From: Sphingobacterium sp. PCS056
GTDB taxonomy: Bacteria > Bacteroidota > Bacteroidia > Sphingobacteriales > Sphingobacteriaceae
Length of the DNA: 64,000 nucleotides
Direction: 5' to 3'
Assembly: GCF_023273895.1 (NCBI RefSeq)
Contig: NZ_CP096883.1
Coordinates: 2,542,001-2,606,000, forward strand
Position numbers and translations under genes: made by a program. Positions 17,318-26,516 of this stretch are shown piece after piece (within the stretch, counting starts at the first letter, position 1; the number at the start of each line of letters is the position of its first letter). The notes below the pieces were generated by a model that was not told where the DNA came from, did no database searches, and was given only the letters and a program-made list of their open reading frames with translations.

Positions 17318-20300
17318 ATGAAGAATTTGTTGATTGTCATTTTTTCATTGTGGCAATTTAGCCTAGCTCTTGGGCAGCCCAATCATGTCCGTTTTTTCTC
17401 CCTTCAAGATGGACTGACCAATCAACAAGTTTTAGATGTCGTCCACGATGAGGATGGCTATTTATGGGTAGCAACAGAATTGGGCTTAAATCGGTTTGCG
17501 GGTAAGGCTTTCAAATCGTATTATACTTCAGATAACCAAGATGGCCGTTCAATCAACAGTAACGAGATCAATACGCTCTTATACGACGATCAAAAAATAT
17601 ATATCGGTACACGATCCAATGGTTTAAACGTATTGGACCTCCATACCAACAAATTTTCCTATTATTTGCATGATCCGGCCGATCCAAAATCTATTGCTAC
17701 AAATGATATAACAGACATTATCAAAAGTAAAAATGGTAATTTATGGATAGCGACCTATCATCAAGGTCTACAGCATTTTGATCCCATTAAAAAAGAATTT
17801 AGACGCTATAATAGAAAAAATTTCCCTAAGCTTCCTGAAAATAGCATCTGGTCACTCGTAGAAGATAAAAAAAATACACTTTATATCGGTCATGTCAATA
17901 AAGGGCTCTCTATCTTAGACCCCACAACTGGTGTACTTAAGCATCTGACAAGTCAAAACACAGCGAATCAATTGGCTGACAATGAAGTCAAAATACTGTA
18001 TTGTGATCGATATGATAATATATGGATTGGAACAAGAAAAGGACTGTCCATTTATCATCCTTTAACAGGTCATATACAGCATATTCCGTTAGCCAAATTA
18101 GCGAAAAATGGAAGAGAGCCATTCATTTATACCATTAAAGAAATTGGAGATGAGATTTGGATCGGAGGCGAATCTTCTCAGCTTTTTATTGTGCAGCCCA
18201 CATACCGAGTTGACAAGCAAGTAGCGGGTATGAAGCACCTTCAGCTATTTGATGTAGGCAAAGGAAATAATGTCATGATACAGCATATTTCTTCCGATCG
18301 CTTTGGCAATATCTGGCTAGGCTTGTATGGTGGCGGGTTAGGTTTTGTGAGCCATCTAGCTCCATTCTTCTATGTTTTTCCAGATCCATCAACATCCACT
18401 CCTATCGCAACAGTCAGCAGTATTGTAGAAAGGAATGAACAAACGATGTTTCTTTCTACAGAAGGGACAGGACTAGTTCAGATGGACAAAAAGGGAAAAC
18501 TATTAAGCCATATTGGACAGAAAAATGGCGATCCAGATGATTATATATTGACCTCATTCAAAGATCATAATCAAAATATTTGGATAGGTATGCGCAGGGG
18601 CGGTGTGGCTGTCCAACGGCCAAATACAAATACTTGGCATGAGATTGACTTGGGGGAACAAGCAACCGATGTTCGTGCGATTTTAGAAGATCATCACGGA
18701 CACATCTGGATTGCAGCCCTGCAAGGCATCTTTATTTACAACCCCCATCGTAGTACCGTAGAGAAATTACTCATCAATAAACCCATGATGGGAGATTATG
18801 CACCTCGCGCCCTGGTAGAAGACGACCGTGGAAACATGTGGGTAGGCACATACGGACAGGGACTGTATATCTTTGATTCCAATCGAAAATTACTTCAAAA
18901 TATAACAAACCATACTGGGCTCCGAAGCAATACGGTTAACGATTTATTGCGTGACAAGCATCATAATATTTGGGTCGCAACAAATAGCGGGATTGTTTTT
19001 CAGCATGCACAAAAGGAAATCGGAAAACTGGATATACTTACTCCACCAGGAGCAGATGCTTGGTTATTTATCAATGCAATAGCAGAAGACCAACATGGAA
19101 ATATATGGTGTTCGACTAAGTCGGGTTTGATGCGTTATTTACCATTAGAAAAACAGTTTCTACAGTATGATCAGGCGTTTGGTTTGCCTCTCGGAGGTTT
19201 TATCAATGGAAGTGTCGGTCAAGATCACAATGGACATTTATATTTCGGGATGCAAGAAGGCATTTCTTATTTTGATCCCAAAGATATTCCATTGAGCCTT
19301 CCGACATCGCCAGTTCGCATAAGTCGATTTATTGTCTTTAGGTCAGGTGAATCCAATACTACAGTAGATAAATATCCCTCTCAGCAGCAAGAGATCAATT
19401 TAAGCCACGAAGAAAATAGTTTCCGAGTAGAACTGGCCGTAATGGATTTTGCTTTGCATGGATTGGTTGAATTTAGTTATCAGTTGCAAGGCCTGAACAA
19501 TGATTGGATTTTTTTAGGAAATGAGACTAATTTGGATTTTCGTAATATTCCTTATGGCGAGCATGAGCTGATCATTCGTACTCGCATGAGAAATGGCCAG
19601 TGGTCCAATGATTATCAGCGTTTGTTGGTTAAGATTGCACCGCCAATTTATTTGAGTTTACCGGCTAAGATCTTGTATTTCGGCATTCTCGCAAGTATAC
19701 TGTATGTCTTGATTTTCTTTTACAATAAAAAGCTGAAAGCAGAGTCCGAGCTTAAGCTCAAGGAGAGGCAACACGAACAGGATCAAAAACTATATACCGA
19801 GCGGATCAACTTTTATACCCATATCACCCATGAACTGCGTACCCCTTTAACATTAATTTTAGGACCGCTTGATGATCTAGCCGATGAAAAGCAGCTTTCA
19901 GCAAAAAATAAAGGATTAGTACTTGCTGTTCAGAAAAGTGCCAACAGGCTTTTTACTTTAGTAAATCAGCTTTTAGAATTTAGAAAAATAGAATCTCAAT
20001 ATAAACCGTTAGTACTCGGAGAAGGGTATTTGGCAGAGATGCTCCATGAACTCGTCGAGAAGTATAAACTGTTGAACAGTAAAAAAGATCTCCAAGTGAT
20101 CTCCAGATTGCCAGATCCCGATATCCGAACTTTATTTGACGCCGAGATTGTTCAGCTTATTGTAGAGAACTTATTGTCAAATGCCTATAAGTATAGTGAA
20201 AAGGGAAATATTGAAGTCAGTCTTCATTATGAAAAAAATCAATTAGTCAACTGGGCAGTATTGACAGTCTCCGATACAGGATGTGGAATTTCAGCAAAAA

Positions 20301-21343
20301 ATATCGATTCAATCTTTGATAAGTTTTATCAGGTATCAAGACCTGGAGTGCAAGGTACTGGTATCGGTTTGGCTATGGTCAAAGAATTGATTGTGATTCA
20401 TCAGGGCAAAATTAATGTAGACAGCACGGAAGGCGTAGGCACGACCTTTACAGTACGATTTTTAGCAAACCATGTTATTGTCGAAAAAGAAGAAGAGCCA
20501 ACAACTGCCAACTGGGATCAGGAAAATGGTGAAATAGAAAGCGTACGTCCGCTACTTCTATTGGTCGAAGATGACCCTGATCTACGGGATTATCTAGGTG
20601 ATATCCTACAGACACATTATGAAGTCTTACGAGCAGAAAACGGCCTGAGCGGATTTAAAATCGCAAAAGAGCAAGTTCCAGATTTGCTCATAAGCGATAT
20701 TATGATGCCCGATATGGATGGCTTTCAATTGGCTGAAAAATTAAAAGAAGATCGGGTCACGAGTCATATCCCCTTAATTCTGTTGACCGCTAAAGACACC
20801 GATTTAGATCGACAGCGCGGCTATGACTTAGGAATAGATTCCTACCTGACCAAACCGATCGGACGAACATTACTGTTTAAACGTATAGACAATTTATTAC
20901 GTAAGCAGAAGAATATGTATGCAACTATTTTACAAAAGATAAAAGCCGATACGTTCGAAAGCCAGCCTTCAGAACAAGCGATGCCCAAAGAAGATCTTTG
21001 GCGGGAAAATATTTTTGTGCAAGACTTTGCAAAGATCGTGGAGCAGCATATGCAAGATGAGGTGCTTGATGCCACTACATTAGCAGAGAGAATGAACATG
21101 AGTCAATCCACCTTGTATCGAAAACTCAAAGGGATAACAGGTAAAAATATCAATCAGCTTGTGCGTAAGATACGAATTCATAAAGCCGCCGAATTGCTCC
21201 TTTCCGGACGTTACAATGTCACTGAGGTCTCTTTTATGGTAGGCATCAATAGTGCCATTTATTTCCGGCAATGCTTCAAAGAAGAATTTGGAAAGCTCCC
21301 TTCCGAATACCAAAAATCAACTATCAATAGCAAAAAAGCTTAA
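17318..21343 (+). CDS. hybrid two-component system sensor/regulator (HTCS)
   Basis: 1341 residues, typical length. Order: signal peptide (1-20); two seven-bladed Reg_prop propellers with repeated GYLWVATELGLNRF, NIWIGTRKGLSIY and similar blades (25-690); Y_Y_Y domain (~690-770, YQLQGLNNDW); one transmembrane helix (~776-800); coiled linker; HisKA with His838 in ITHELRTPLTLIL; HATPase with GTGIGLAMVKELI; receiver domain with Asp1127 in LLISDIMMPDMDG; AraC HTH (~1250-1333, NVTEVSFMVGINSAIYFRQC). It senses an oligosaccharide in the periplasm and activates the adjacent susC gene and following enzymes. All key residues are present. The susC start lies 246 bp downstream on the same strand, so the regulator is probably transcribed separately. 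Confidence 0.97.
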   Translation: MKNLLIVIFSLWQFSLALGQPNHVRFFSLQDGLTNQQVLDVVHDEDGYLWVATELGLNRFAGKAFKSYYTSDNQDGRSINSNEINTLLYDDQKIYIGTRSNGLNVLDLHTNKFSYYLHDPADPKSIATNDITDIIKSKNGNLWIATYHQGLQHFDPIKKEFRRYNRKNFPKLPENSIWSLVEDKKNTLYIGHVNKGLSILDPTTGVLKHLTSQNTANQLADNEVKILYCDRYDNIWIGTRKGLSIYHPLTGHIQHIPLAKLAKNGREPFIYTIKEIGDEIWIGGESSQLFIVQPTYRVDKQVAGMKHLQLFDVGKGNNVMIQHISSDRFGNIWLGLYGGGLGFVSHLAPFFYVFPDPSTSTPIATVSSIVERNEQTMFLSTEGTGLVQMDKKGKLLSHIGQKNGDPDDYILTSFKDHNQNIWIGMRRGGVAVQRPNTNTWHEIDLGEQATDVRAILEDHHGHIWIAALQGIFIYNPHRSTVEKLLINKPMMGDYAPRALVEDDRGNMWVGTYGQGLYIFDSNRKLLQNITNHTGLRSNTVNDLLRDKHHNIWVATNSGIVFQHAQKEIGKLDILTPPGADAWLFINAIAEDQHGNIWCSTKSGLMRYLPLEKQFLQYDQAFGLPLGGFINGSVGQDHNGHLYFGMQEGISYFDPKDIPLSLPTSPVRISRFIVFRSGESNTTVDKYPSQQQEINLSHEENSFRVELAVMDFALHGLVEFSYQLQGLNNDWIFLGNETNLDFRNIPYGEHELIIRTRMRNGQWSNDYQRLLVKIAPPIYLSLPAKILYFGILASILYVLIFFYNKKLKAESELKLKERQHEQDQKLYTERINFYTHITHELRTPLTLILGPLDDLADEKQLSAKNKGLVLAVQKSANRLFTLVNQLLEFRKIESQYKPLVLGEGYLAEMLHELVEKYKLLNSKKDLQVISRLPDPDIRTLFDAEIVQLIVENLLSNAYKYSEKGNIEVSLHYEKNQLVNWAVLTVSDTGCGISAKNIDSIFDKFYQVSRPGVQGTGIGLAMVKELIVIHQGKINVDSTEGVGTTFTVRFLANHVIVEKEEEPTTANWDQENGEIESVRPLLLLVEDDPDLRDYLGDILQTHYEVLRAENGLSGFKIAKEQVPDLLISDIMMPDMDGFQLAEKLKEDRVTSHIPLILLTAKDTDLDRQRGYDLGIDSYLTKPIGRTLLFKRIDNLLRKQKNMYATILQKIKADTFESQPSEQAMPKEDLWRENIFVQDFAKIVEQHMQDEVLDATTLAERMNMSQSTLYRKLKGITGKNINQLVRKIRIHKAAELLLSGRYNVTEVSFMVGINSAIYFRQCFKEEFGKLPSEYQKSTINSKKA

Positions 21344-21589
21344 AATTAGAAAATCTGTCTCAGATGTTCTAAAAACGTATATTTTGACCGAAAAACATAT
21401 GTTAATTGACGGATTTATATATGGTCAGACTGCTCAAAATGGGCTAAGTTTGACCTTATAATTCAATTATAAATCTAGTTAAGAGCCGCAGCGATGCAAT
21501 TTATATAACCCATATAAATTATGATTAACCATCCTGATGTATTTGCTGACTAGATTCATTTATTTACTGTTTAATTAGTATAACTATTT
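21344..21589 (+). promoter_or_regulatory. probable HTCS-controlled promoter region of susC
   Basis: 246-bp gap. TTTTGACC (around 21383) and TTTGACC (around 21449) form a direct repeat, with GGTCA (about 21423) as an inverted copy between them, consistent with binding of an AraC-type domain. TGTATTTG near 21537 is one mismatch from the -7 consensus. Assignments are inference. Confidence 0.35.
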
Positions 21590-24500
21590 ATGAACAACCT
21601 AAAAATTGTTTCTGTTTATGCCATGTTGAGCGTTGCGCCAGCTTTGGTATATGCTCAAGGAAAGATTACGGGGCAGGTTACAAACAAATCAAATGAGCCT
21701 ATTCTAGGAGCGAGTGTTATTGTTGAAGGCGGAACGAATGGAACCACCACAGACAAGTCGGGTAAATTTGAACTGAATGCCAATAAAGGTGTTCTCGTCG
21801 TATCTTATATTGGGTACAAAACGCAGAGAATACCATTAGATGGTACGACAAATCTCAAGATTCAACTGGACAATGATGACCATGTCTTAGAAGATGTCGT
21901 TGTTGTCGGTTACGGAACACAGCGCAAAGCGACGTTAACCGGATCTATTTCCGAAGTGAAAGGTAAAGATCTTGTTAAAAGTCCCCAACCCAATTTATCT
22001 AATTCCCTAGCAGGACGCTTTTCAGGAGTGGTCATCAACAACCGTAGCGGTGAACCCGGATATGACGGATCTTCAATTACAGTACGTGGACAAGCAACAA
22101 CAGGAAATAATGATGTCCTAGTTGTCGTAGATGGAGTACCCGGGCAAGTAGGAGGGTTAGAACGGTTAGATCCAAATGATATTGAGAGTATCTCCGTACT
22201 CAAAGATGCTTCAGCAGCAATCTATGGTAACCGTGCCGCCAATGGGGTTATTCTAGTCACAACAAAAAAAGGAAAAAGCGGTAAACCATCCATATCCTAT
22301 AGTGGAAATTTGGGCTTAAGTTCTCCAACCCGATTGCCAAAGATGGCAGATGCGGCCACTTATGCCCTATTGAGAAATGAGATAGCTCAAGGCACCAATG
22401 AAGCAGGAGGCATGAATCAAATTTATTCCGAAGATCAGATCAAATGGTTTAAAGATGGTTCCAATCCACTCTTGTATCCCAATACAAATTGGGCAGATGT
22501 CACATTGAAAAATACCGCCCTTCAAAGTCAACATAATCTATCGGTTTCAGGAGGCAAAGAAGACGTTCGTTATTTCATGTCTCTAGGATCAGTATATCAA
22601 GATGGTCTGTTCAAAGAAGGAGTGACAAAATATAAGCAGTATAACTTCCGTTCCAATCTAGAAGCAGATGTTACAGAACGTTTAAAAGTTGGTTTATCCC
22701 TCGCCGGAAGACAGGAAAGTAGAAAATTTCCAACGGCATCGGCTGGAGATATTTTTAGATCCATCTATCGTGCATATCCTACAGTAAATGCATTTTACCC
22801 CAATGGATTACCATCAAGAGGTATTGAAGGAACAAATCCAGCCGTAATCGCAACAGACAAAGGCGGTACAGTAGATAATCCAAAGCAAGTGTTCAATGGG
22901 ATCTTACGAGCAAGTTATAAATTACCTTGGGTAGAAGGTCTATCTGTAGACGGTTTCCTCTCCGTAGATAAATCGATGAATTTTAGCAAAAACTTCAGTG
23001 TACCTTATGTTTTATATGATTACATTCAATCAGAAGATAAGTATAAAGAATCCATTGTAGGAGGAAATAACAATAAAGCGACCTTGACTGAGTCCCACAC
23101 AAATGAATCGTTGATTACCAACAACATTAAATTGAATTTTGAACGAAAATTTGGAGCACATTCAATCAGTGCGTTTGTTGGGTATGAGCAAAGTAAAGGG
23201 CATTTAGAATACTTTGATGCGCAGCGTTTCAATTATCTGTCGACCAAATTGCCAGAACTGTCACAAGGAGGATCTGCTGCTACAGATTACCTAAATTCGG
23301 GTTATAGTACCAATTATACCCGTAGAAGTATCATTAGCCGTGTCGCCTACAACTTTAGCGAAAAGTATTTATTTGAAGGACAGCTTCGGGCAGATGGATC
23401 ATCCATATTTCCAGAAGGAAAAAAATGGGGATATTTCCCATCCGTCTCAGCAGGTTGGCGTGTAAGTAAAGAAGACTGGTTTGCTGATCAAATAGGTTTC
23501 TTTGATGATCTCAAGATCAGAGCTTCTTATGGTACATTAGGAAATGACAATGTAAAAGGATTTCAATACTATGATAACTATACCTTAGTAGGAAATGGCT
23601 TTGTTGCACTGCTGGACGATAAAAGTCAAATCGAGCCCAATGTGAAACTGGCAAAATTAGCAAATCCAGCCATCACTTGGGAAGTCTCTAAAAAACTGGA
23701 CATCGGTTTGAATGCACAGTTCTTAAAAAACTTTACTATTGAAGCGATTTATTTTCAACAAAAAAGATCAGATATCTTAACAGAAAGAAATGCATCGATT
23801 CCAGCAATATCAGGTATCGTCAATCCATATAAAGAAAGTAGTTCCACACCTCTTGTACCTTCGGAAAATATCGGTAAGGTAAACAGTTCAGGTGTTGAAG
23901 GAACCTTGACTTATCAAAAATCAGGAGACTTTAGCTGGGGTGCATCAGGTAATATTACTTACGCAAAAAGCAAAATTATATTCATCGATGAAGCCAGCGG
24001 TACCCTTGACTATCAACGTCAAACAGGGAGACCACTAGGGACATATTTGCTCTACAATGCAATAGGACTCAACAGATCAACAGAAGATCTTGCTGGATCA
24101 CCTCAAGCAAAAGGTGCTCAGGTCGGAGATTTGATCTACGAAGATTTCAATAATGACGGTAAGATCAGTGCAGATGATATGTACCGTACAAAATATGGTA
24201 ACATTCCACAGATCACTTATGGGTTCAATCTAAATGCGGCCTATAAAAATTTCGATGCTTCCATTTTATTTGCAGGTCAAGCCAAGGTCAGCCAATATGT
24301 ACTTCCCGAGTCCGGTACCGTAGGAAATTTTTACAGCACATGGGCAGACAATCGTTTTCATGCCATCGGCAATCCGCAAGGAACATATCCAAAAGTATCT
24401 GACCGAGCATCTTCGGCTGTCAGTGGCGGACAGTACAATAATACCTTTTGGTTAAATGATGCCTCTTTTTTACGATTGAAGAATGTTGAGATCGGATATT

Positions 24501-24679
24501 CACTATCAAGTGACGTATTATCAAGATTAAAATTGGGAGGTCTACGCTTTTATGTCAACGGATTTAATCTATTGACCTTTACAAAAGTAAAAGATTACGA
24601 TCCCGAAGGAAACAGTGGAAGCGGTCAGTTTTATCCGCAACAGCGCATAATTAATTTTGGTGCAAATTTAAAATTCTAA
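21590..24679 (+). CDS. SusC/RagA-family TonB-linked outer membrane porin
   Basis: 1029 residues. Signal peptide to about residue 24 (ALVYAQG); carboxypeptidase-like beta-sandwich domain (25-105, ITGQVTNKSNEPILGASVIV); TonB box region then plug (115-235, VVVGYGTQRKATLTGSIS and SISVLKDASAAIYGNRAANGVILVTTKKG, the SusC signature); then a 22-strand barrel ending NFGANLKF, with terminal Phe. It imports oligosaccharides across the outer membrane together with the lipoprotein encoded 12 bp downstream. First gene of the SusC-SusD-GH43-GH2 operon. Confidence 0.97.
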   Translation: MNNLKIVSVYAMLSVAPALVYAQGKITGQVTNKSNEPILGASVIVEGGTNGTTTDKSGKFELNANKGVLVVSYIGYKTQRIPLDGTTNLKIQLDNDDHVLEDVVVVGYGTQRKATLTGSISEVKGKDLVKSPQPNLSNSLAGRFSGVVINNRSGEPGYDGSSITVRGQATTGNNDVLVVVDGVPGQVGGLERLDPNDIESISVLKDASAAIYGNRAANGVILVTTKKGKSGKPSISYSGNLGLSSPTRLPKMADAATYALLRNEIAQGTNEAGGMNQIYSEDQIKWFKDGSNPLLYPNTNWADVTLKNTALQSQHNLSVSGGKEDVRYFMSLGSVYQDGLFKEGVTKYKQYNFRSNLEADVTERLKVGLSLAGRQESRKFPTASAGDIFRSIYRAYPTVNAFYPNGLPSRGIEGTNPAVIATDKGGTVDNPKQVFNGILRASYKLPWVEGLSVDGFLSVDKSMNFSKNFSVPYVLYDYIQSEDKYKESIVGGNNNKATLTESHTNESLITNNIKLNFERKFGAHSISAFVGYEQSKGHLEYFDAQRFNYLSTKLPELSQGGSAATDYLNSGYSTNYTRRSIISRVAYNFSEKYLFEGQLRADGSSIFPEGKKWGYFPSVSAGWRVSKEDWFADQIGFFDDLKIRASYGTLGNDNVKGFQYYDNYTLVGNGFVALLDDKSQIEPNVKLAKLANPAITWEVSKKLDIGLNAQFLKNFTIEAIYFQQKRSDILTERNASIPAISGIVNPYKESSSTPLVPSENIGKVNSSGVEGTLTYQKSGDFSWGASGNITYAKSKIIFIDEASGTLDYQRQTGRPLGTYLLYNAIGLNRSTEDLAGSPQAKGAQVGDLIYEDFNNDGKISADDMYRTKYGNIPQITYGFNLNAAYKNFDASILFAGQAKVSQYVLPESGTVGNFYSTWADNRFHAIGNPQGTYPKVSDRASSAVSGGQYNNTFWLNDASFLRLKNVEIGYSLSSDVLSRLKLGGLRFYVNGFNLLTFTKVKDYDPEGNSGSGQFYPQQRIINFGANLKF

Positions 24680-24691
24680 GGAGGTTTAACA
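24679..24691 (+). promoter_or_regulatory. strong Shine-Dalgarno before susD-like gene
   Basis: AAGGAGG lies directly after the susC stop and about 8 bp before the susD ATG. Such a close match to the anti-SD is rare in Bacteroidota, where translation usually depends on A-rich, SD-poor leaders, and it fixes the start at 24692. Confidence 0.6.
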
Positions 24692-26407
24692 ATGAAATCA
24701 TTACATAAATATATCGCATTATTAGGCTTAGGAGCTATTATTTTGTCCGCCTGTAATAAAAATCTGCTGGAAGTGACCGCTACAGATCGAATCTCCACAG
24801 ATGCCATCGAAAGCGATACTGCAGTCCTCGAAGCTTTTATCATGAATAGGTATCTGGGGGAGAAAATTATATCCAATGAAGCAGACGGCACAAATCCAGG
24901 TTTTGGACGTGGATTTGAATATTCATTATGGTCATCCGTCACAGACGAATCGATGTACACCAATGATGACGCAACTTGGGTTGTGCTACGTGGACAGCTA
25001 TCCCCTGAAAATACGGGTGCTACAGGATCAATTTGGGCACGTAGCTACCGCAGTATCAGAGAATGCAATTATGCCAAAAAAGTGTTGGCCAATATCACCA
25101 TGAGCGCAACACATAAACGTCATCTCGAAGGTGAACTTCAATTTATACGCGCCTTCAGATACCATGATTTGATTCGCAATTTTGGACGTGTTGTCTTGAT
25201 GGGAGATACCGTATATGGTTTAAATGATGATCTAACCAAAGCAAGTCTGTTTGAAAGAAAATCGATCCAAGAAAGCATGGATTATGTCATTAAAGAATTA
25301 AATGAAGCAATTGAAAAATTGCCAGCAGACAATCATCAAGCGACTTGGGTAGCTGGTCGAGCGACCAAAGGAGCAGCGATGGCATTAAAGTCCAGATTAC
25401 TACTGTACGCAGCAAGTCCACTTTATAATGCAGGAACATGGGCAGACGCCGCAAAAGCAGCGCAGGATTTGATTTCGCTCAATAAATATAGCCTGTTTAC
25501 AGGTGGTTATCGAGAATTATTTTTAACAGATCGTAACCCCGAAACTATTTTTGCACGCTATTATACCAAAAATGCCAACCATGTGCATTTAGAAATCGCC
25601 AATGGCCCCAATGGTTATGGCGGTTGGGGAGGCAACACACCATTTCAAAATTTAGTCGATGCGTATGCCATGAAAAATGGACAAGTTCCATTCAACGAAG
25701 ATGGTACAGTAAACACCGCTTCCGGCTACAATCCAAACAATCCTTATGTCGATCGTGATCCTCGTTTTGATGCGACCATTTTATACAATGGATCCATTTA
25801 CAGAGGACGCGCTGTTGAAACTTTTACACCAAAAGGTCAAGACAGTCAAGAGGGTAATGACAACTGGAACACATCAAAAACAGGATATTACCTGCGTAAA
25901 TTTATGAATGACGCATATCCATTGCAAAATCCTTGGGGAAATGCAGGATTCCAGCCTTGGAATTATTTCAGGTATGCCGAGATTTTATTGAATTATGCAG
26001 AAGCAGCAAATGAAGCCTATGGACCAGATGTTCTTCCAGCTGGAGGTACGCTGACTGCAAGACAGGCATTAAATCAAGTGCGTGCTAGACCATCAGTTGA
26101 AATGCCGGCGATAACCGGCGGAACATCAAAAGACGAATTTAGAAAGCATGTACGCTATGAACGCCGTGTAGAATTAGCATTTGAAGAACATCGCTTCTAT
26201 GATGTCAGACGATGGAAAATTGCGATGGTCACTGAAAATGTTCCAGCATACGGTGTGACGATCACAAAAGATGCAAATGGCTTTGTCTATAAACGCAAAG
26301 AAGCCATCTCCGGACGTTCATTTGAGGAAAAACATTATTGGCTTCCGATACCACGTTCCGAAATATTATCTTCAAATGGGCAGTTGGAACAAAATCCATC
26401 CTATTAG
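24692..26407 (+). CDS. SusD/RagB-family glycan-binding lipoprotein
   Basis: 571 residues. Lipoprotein signal with IILSACNK lipobox (Cys ~21). SusD features: SIWARSYRSIRECNYAKKVLAN and GELQFIRAFRYHDLIRNFG (TPR helices), later AEILLNYAEAANEAYG and RRVELAFEEHRFYDVRRWKI, and the ending HYWLPIPRSEILSSNGQLEQNPSY, the canonical SusD C-terminus. It sits on the cell surface as the lid of the SusC transporter and binds the target glycan. 12 bp after susC. Confidence 0.97.
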   Translation: MKSLHKYIALLGLGAIILSACNKNLLEVTATDRISTDAIESDTAVLEAFIMNRYLGEKIISNEADGTNPGFGRGFEYSLWSSVTDESMYTNDDATWVVLRGQLSPENTGATGSIWARSYRSIRECNYAKKVLANITMSATHKRHLEGELQFIRAFRYHDLIRNFGRVVLMGDTVYGLNDDLTKASLFERKSIQESMDYVIKELNEAIEKLPADNHQATWVAGRATKGAAMALKSRLLLYAASPLYNAGTWADAAKAAQDLISLNKYSLFTGGYRELFLTDRNPETIFARYYTKNANHVHLEIANGPNGYGGWGGNTPFQNLVDAYAMKNGQVPFNEDGTVNTASGYNPNNPYVDRDPRFDATILYNGSIYRGRAVETFTPKGQDSQEGNDNWNTSKTGYYLRKFMNDAYPLQNPWGNAGFQPWNYFRYAEILLNYAEAANEAYGPDVLPAGGTLTARQALNQVRARPSVEMPAITGGTSKDEFRKHVRYERRVELAFEEHRFYDVRRWKIAMVTENVPAYGVTITKDANGFVYKRKEAISGRSFEEKHYWLPIPRSEILSSNGQLEQNPSY

Positions 26408-26424
26408 TCCAGTTAGTTGAAGGT

Positions 26425-26477
26425 AGATAGGTATGCATGTTTGAGAAATGATACATTTCAGGCATGCATACCTATCT
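26425..26477 (+). terminator. long hairpin between susD and the GH43 gene
   Basis: Perfect 15-bp arms (26425-26439 and 26463-26477, AGATAGGTATGCATG and complement) with an extra GAAATG/CATTTC stem inside, followed by a T-rich stretch. It starts 18 bp after the SusD stop. It probably attenuates or terminates part of the transcription, so that SusCD is made in excess over the enzymes. Confidence 0.7.
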
Positions 26478-26516
26478 CGTTAAATTTTATTTTATAAAGA
26501 AAAACAGATCATATAC

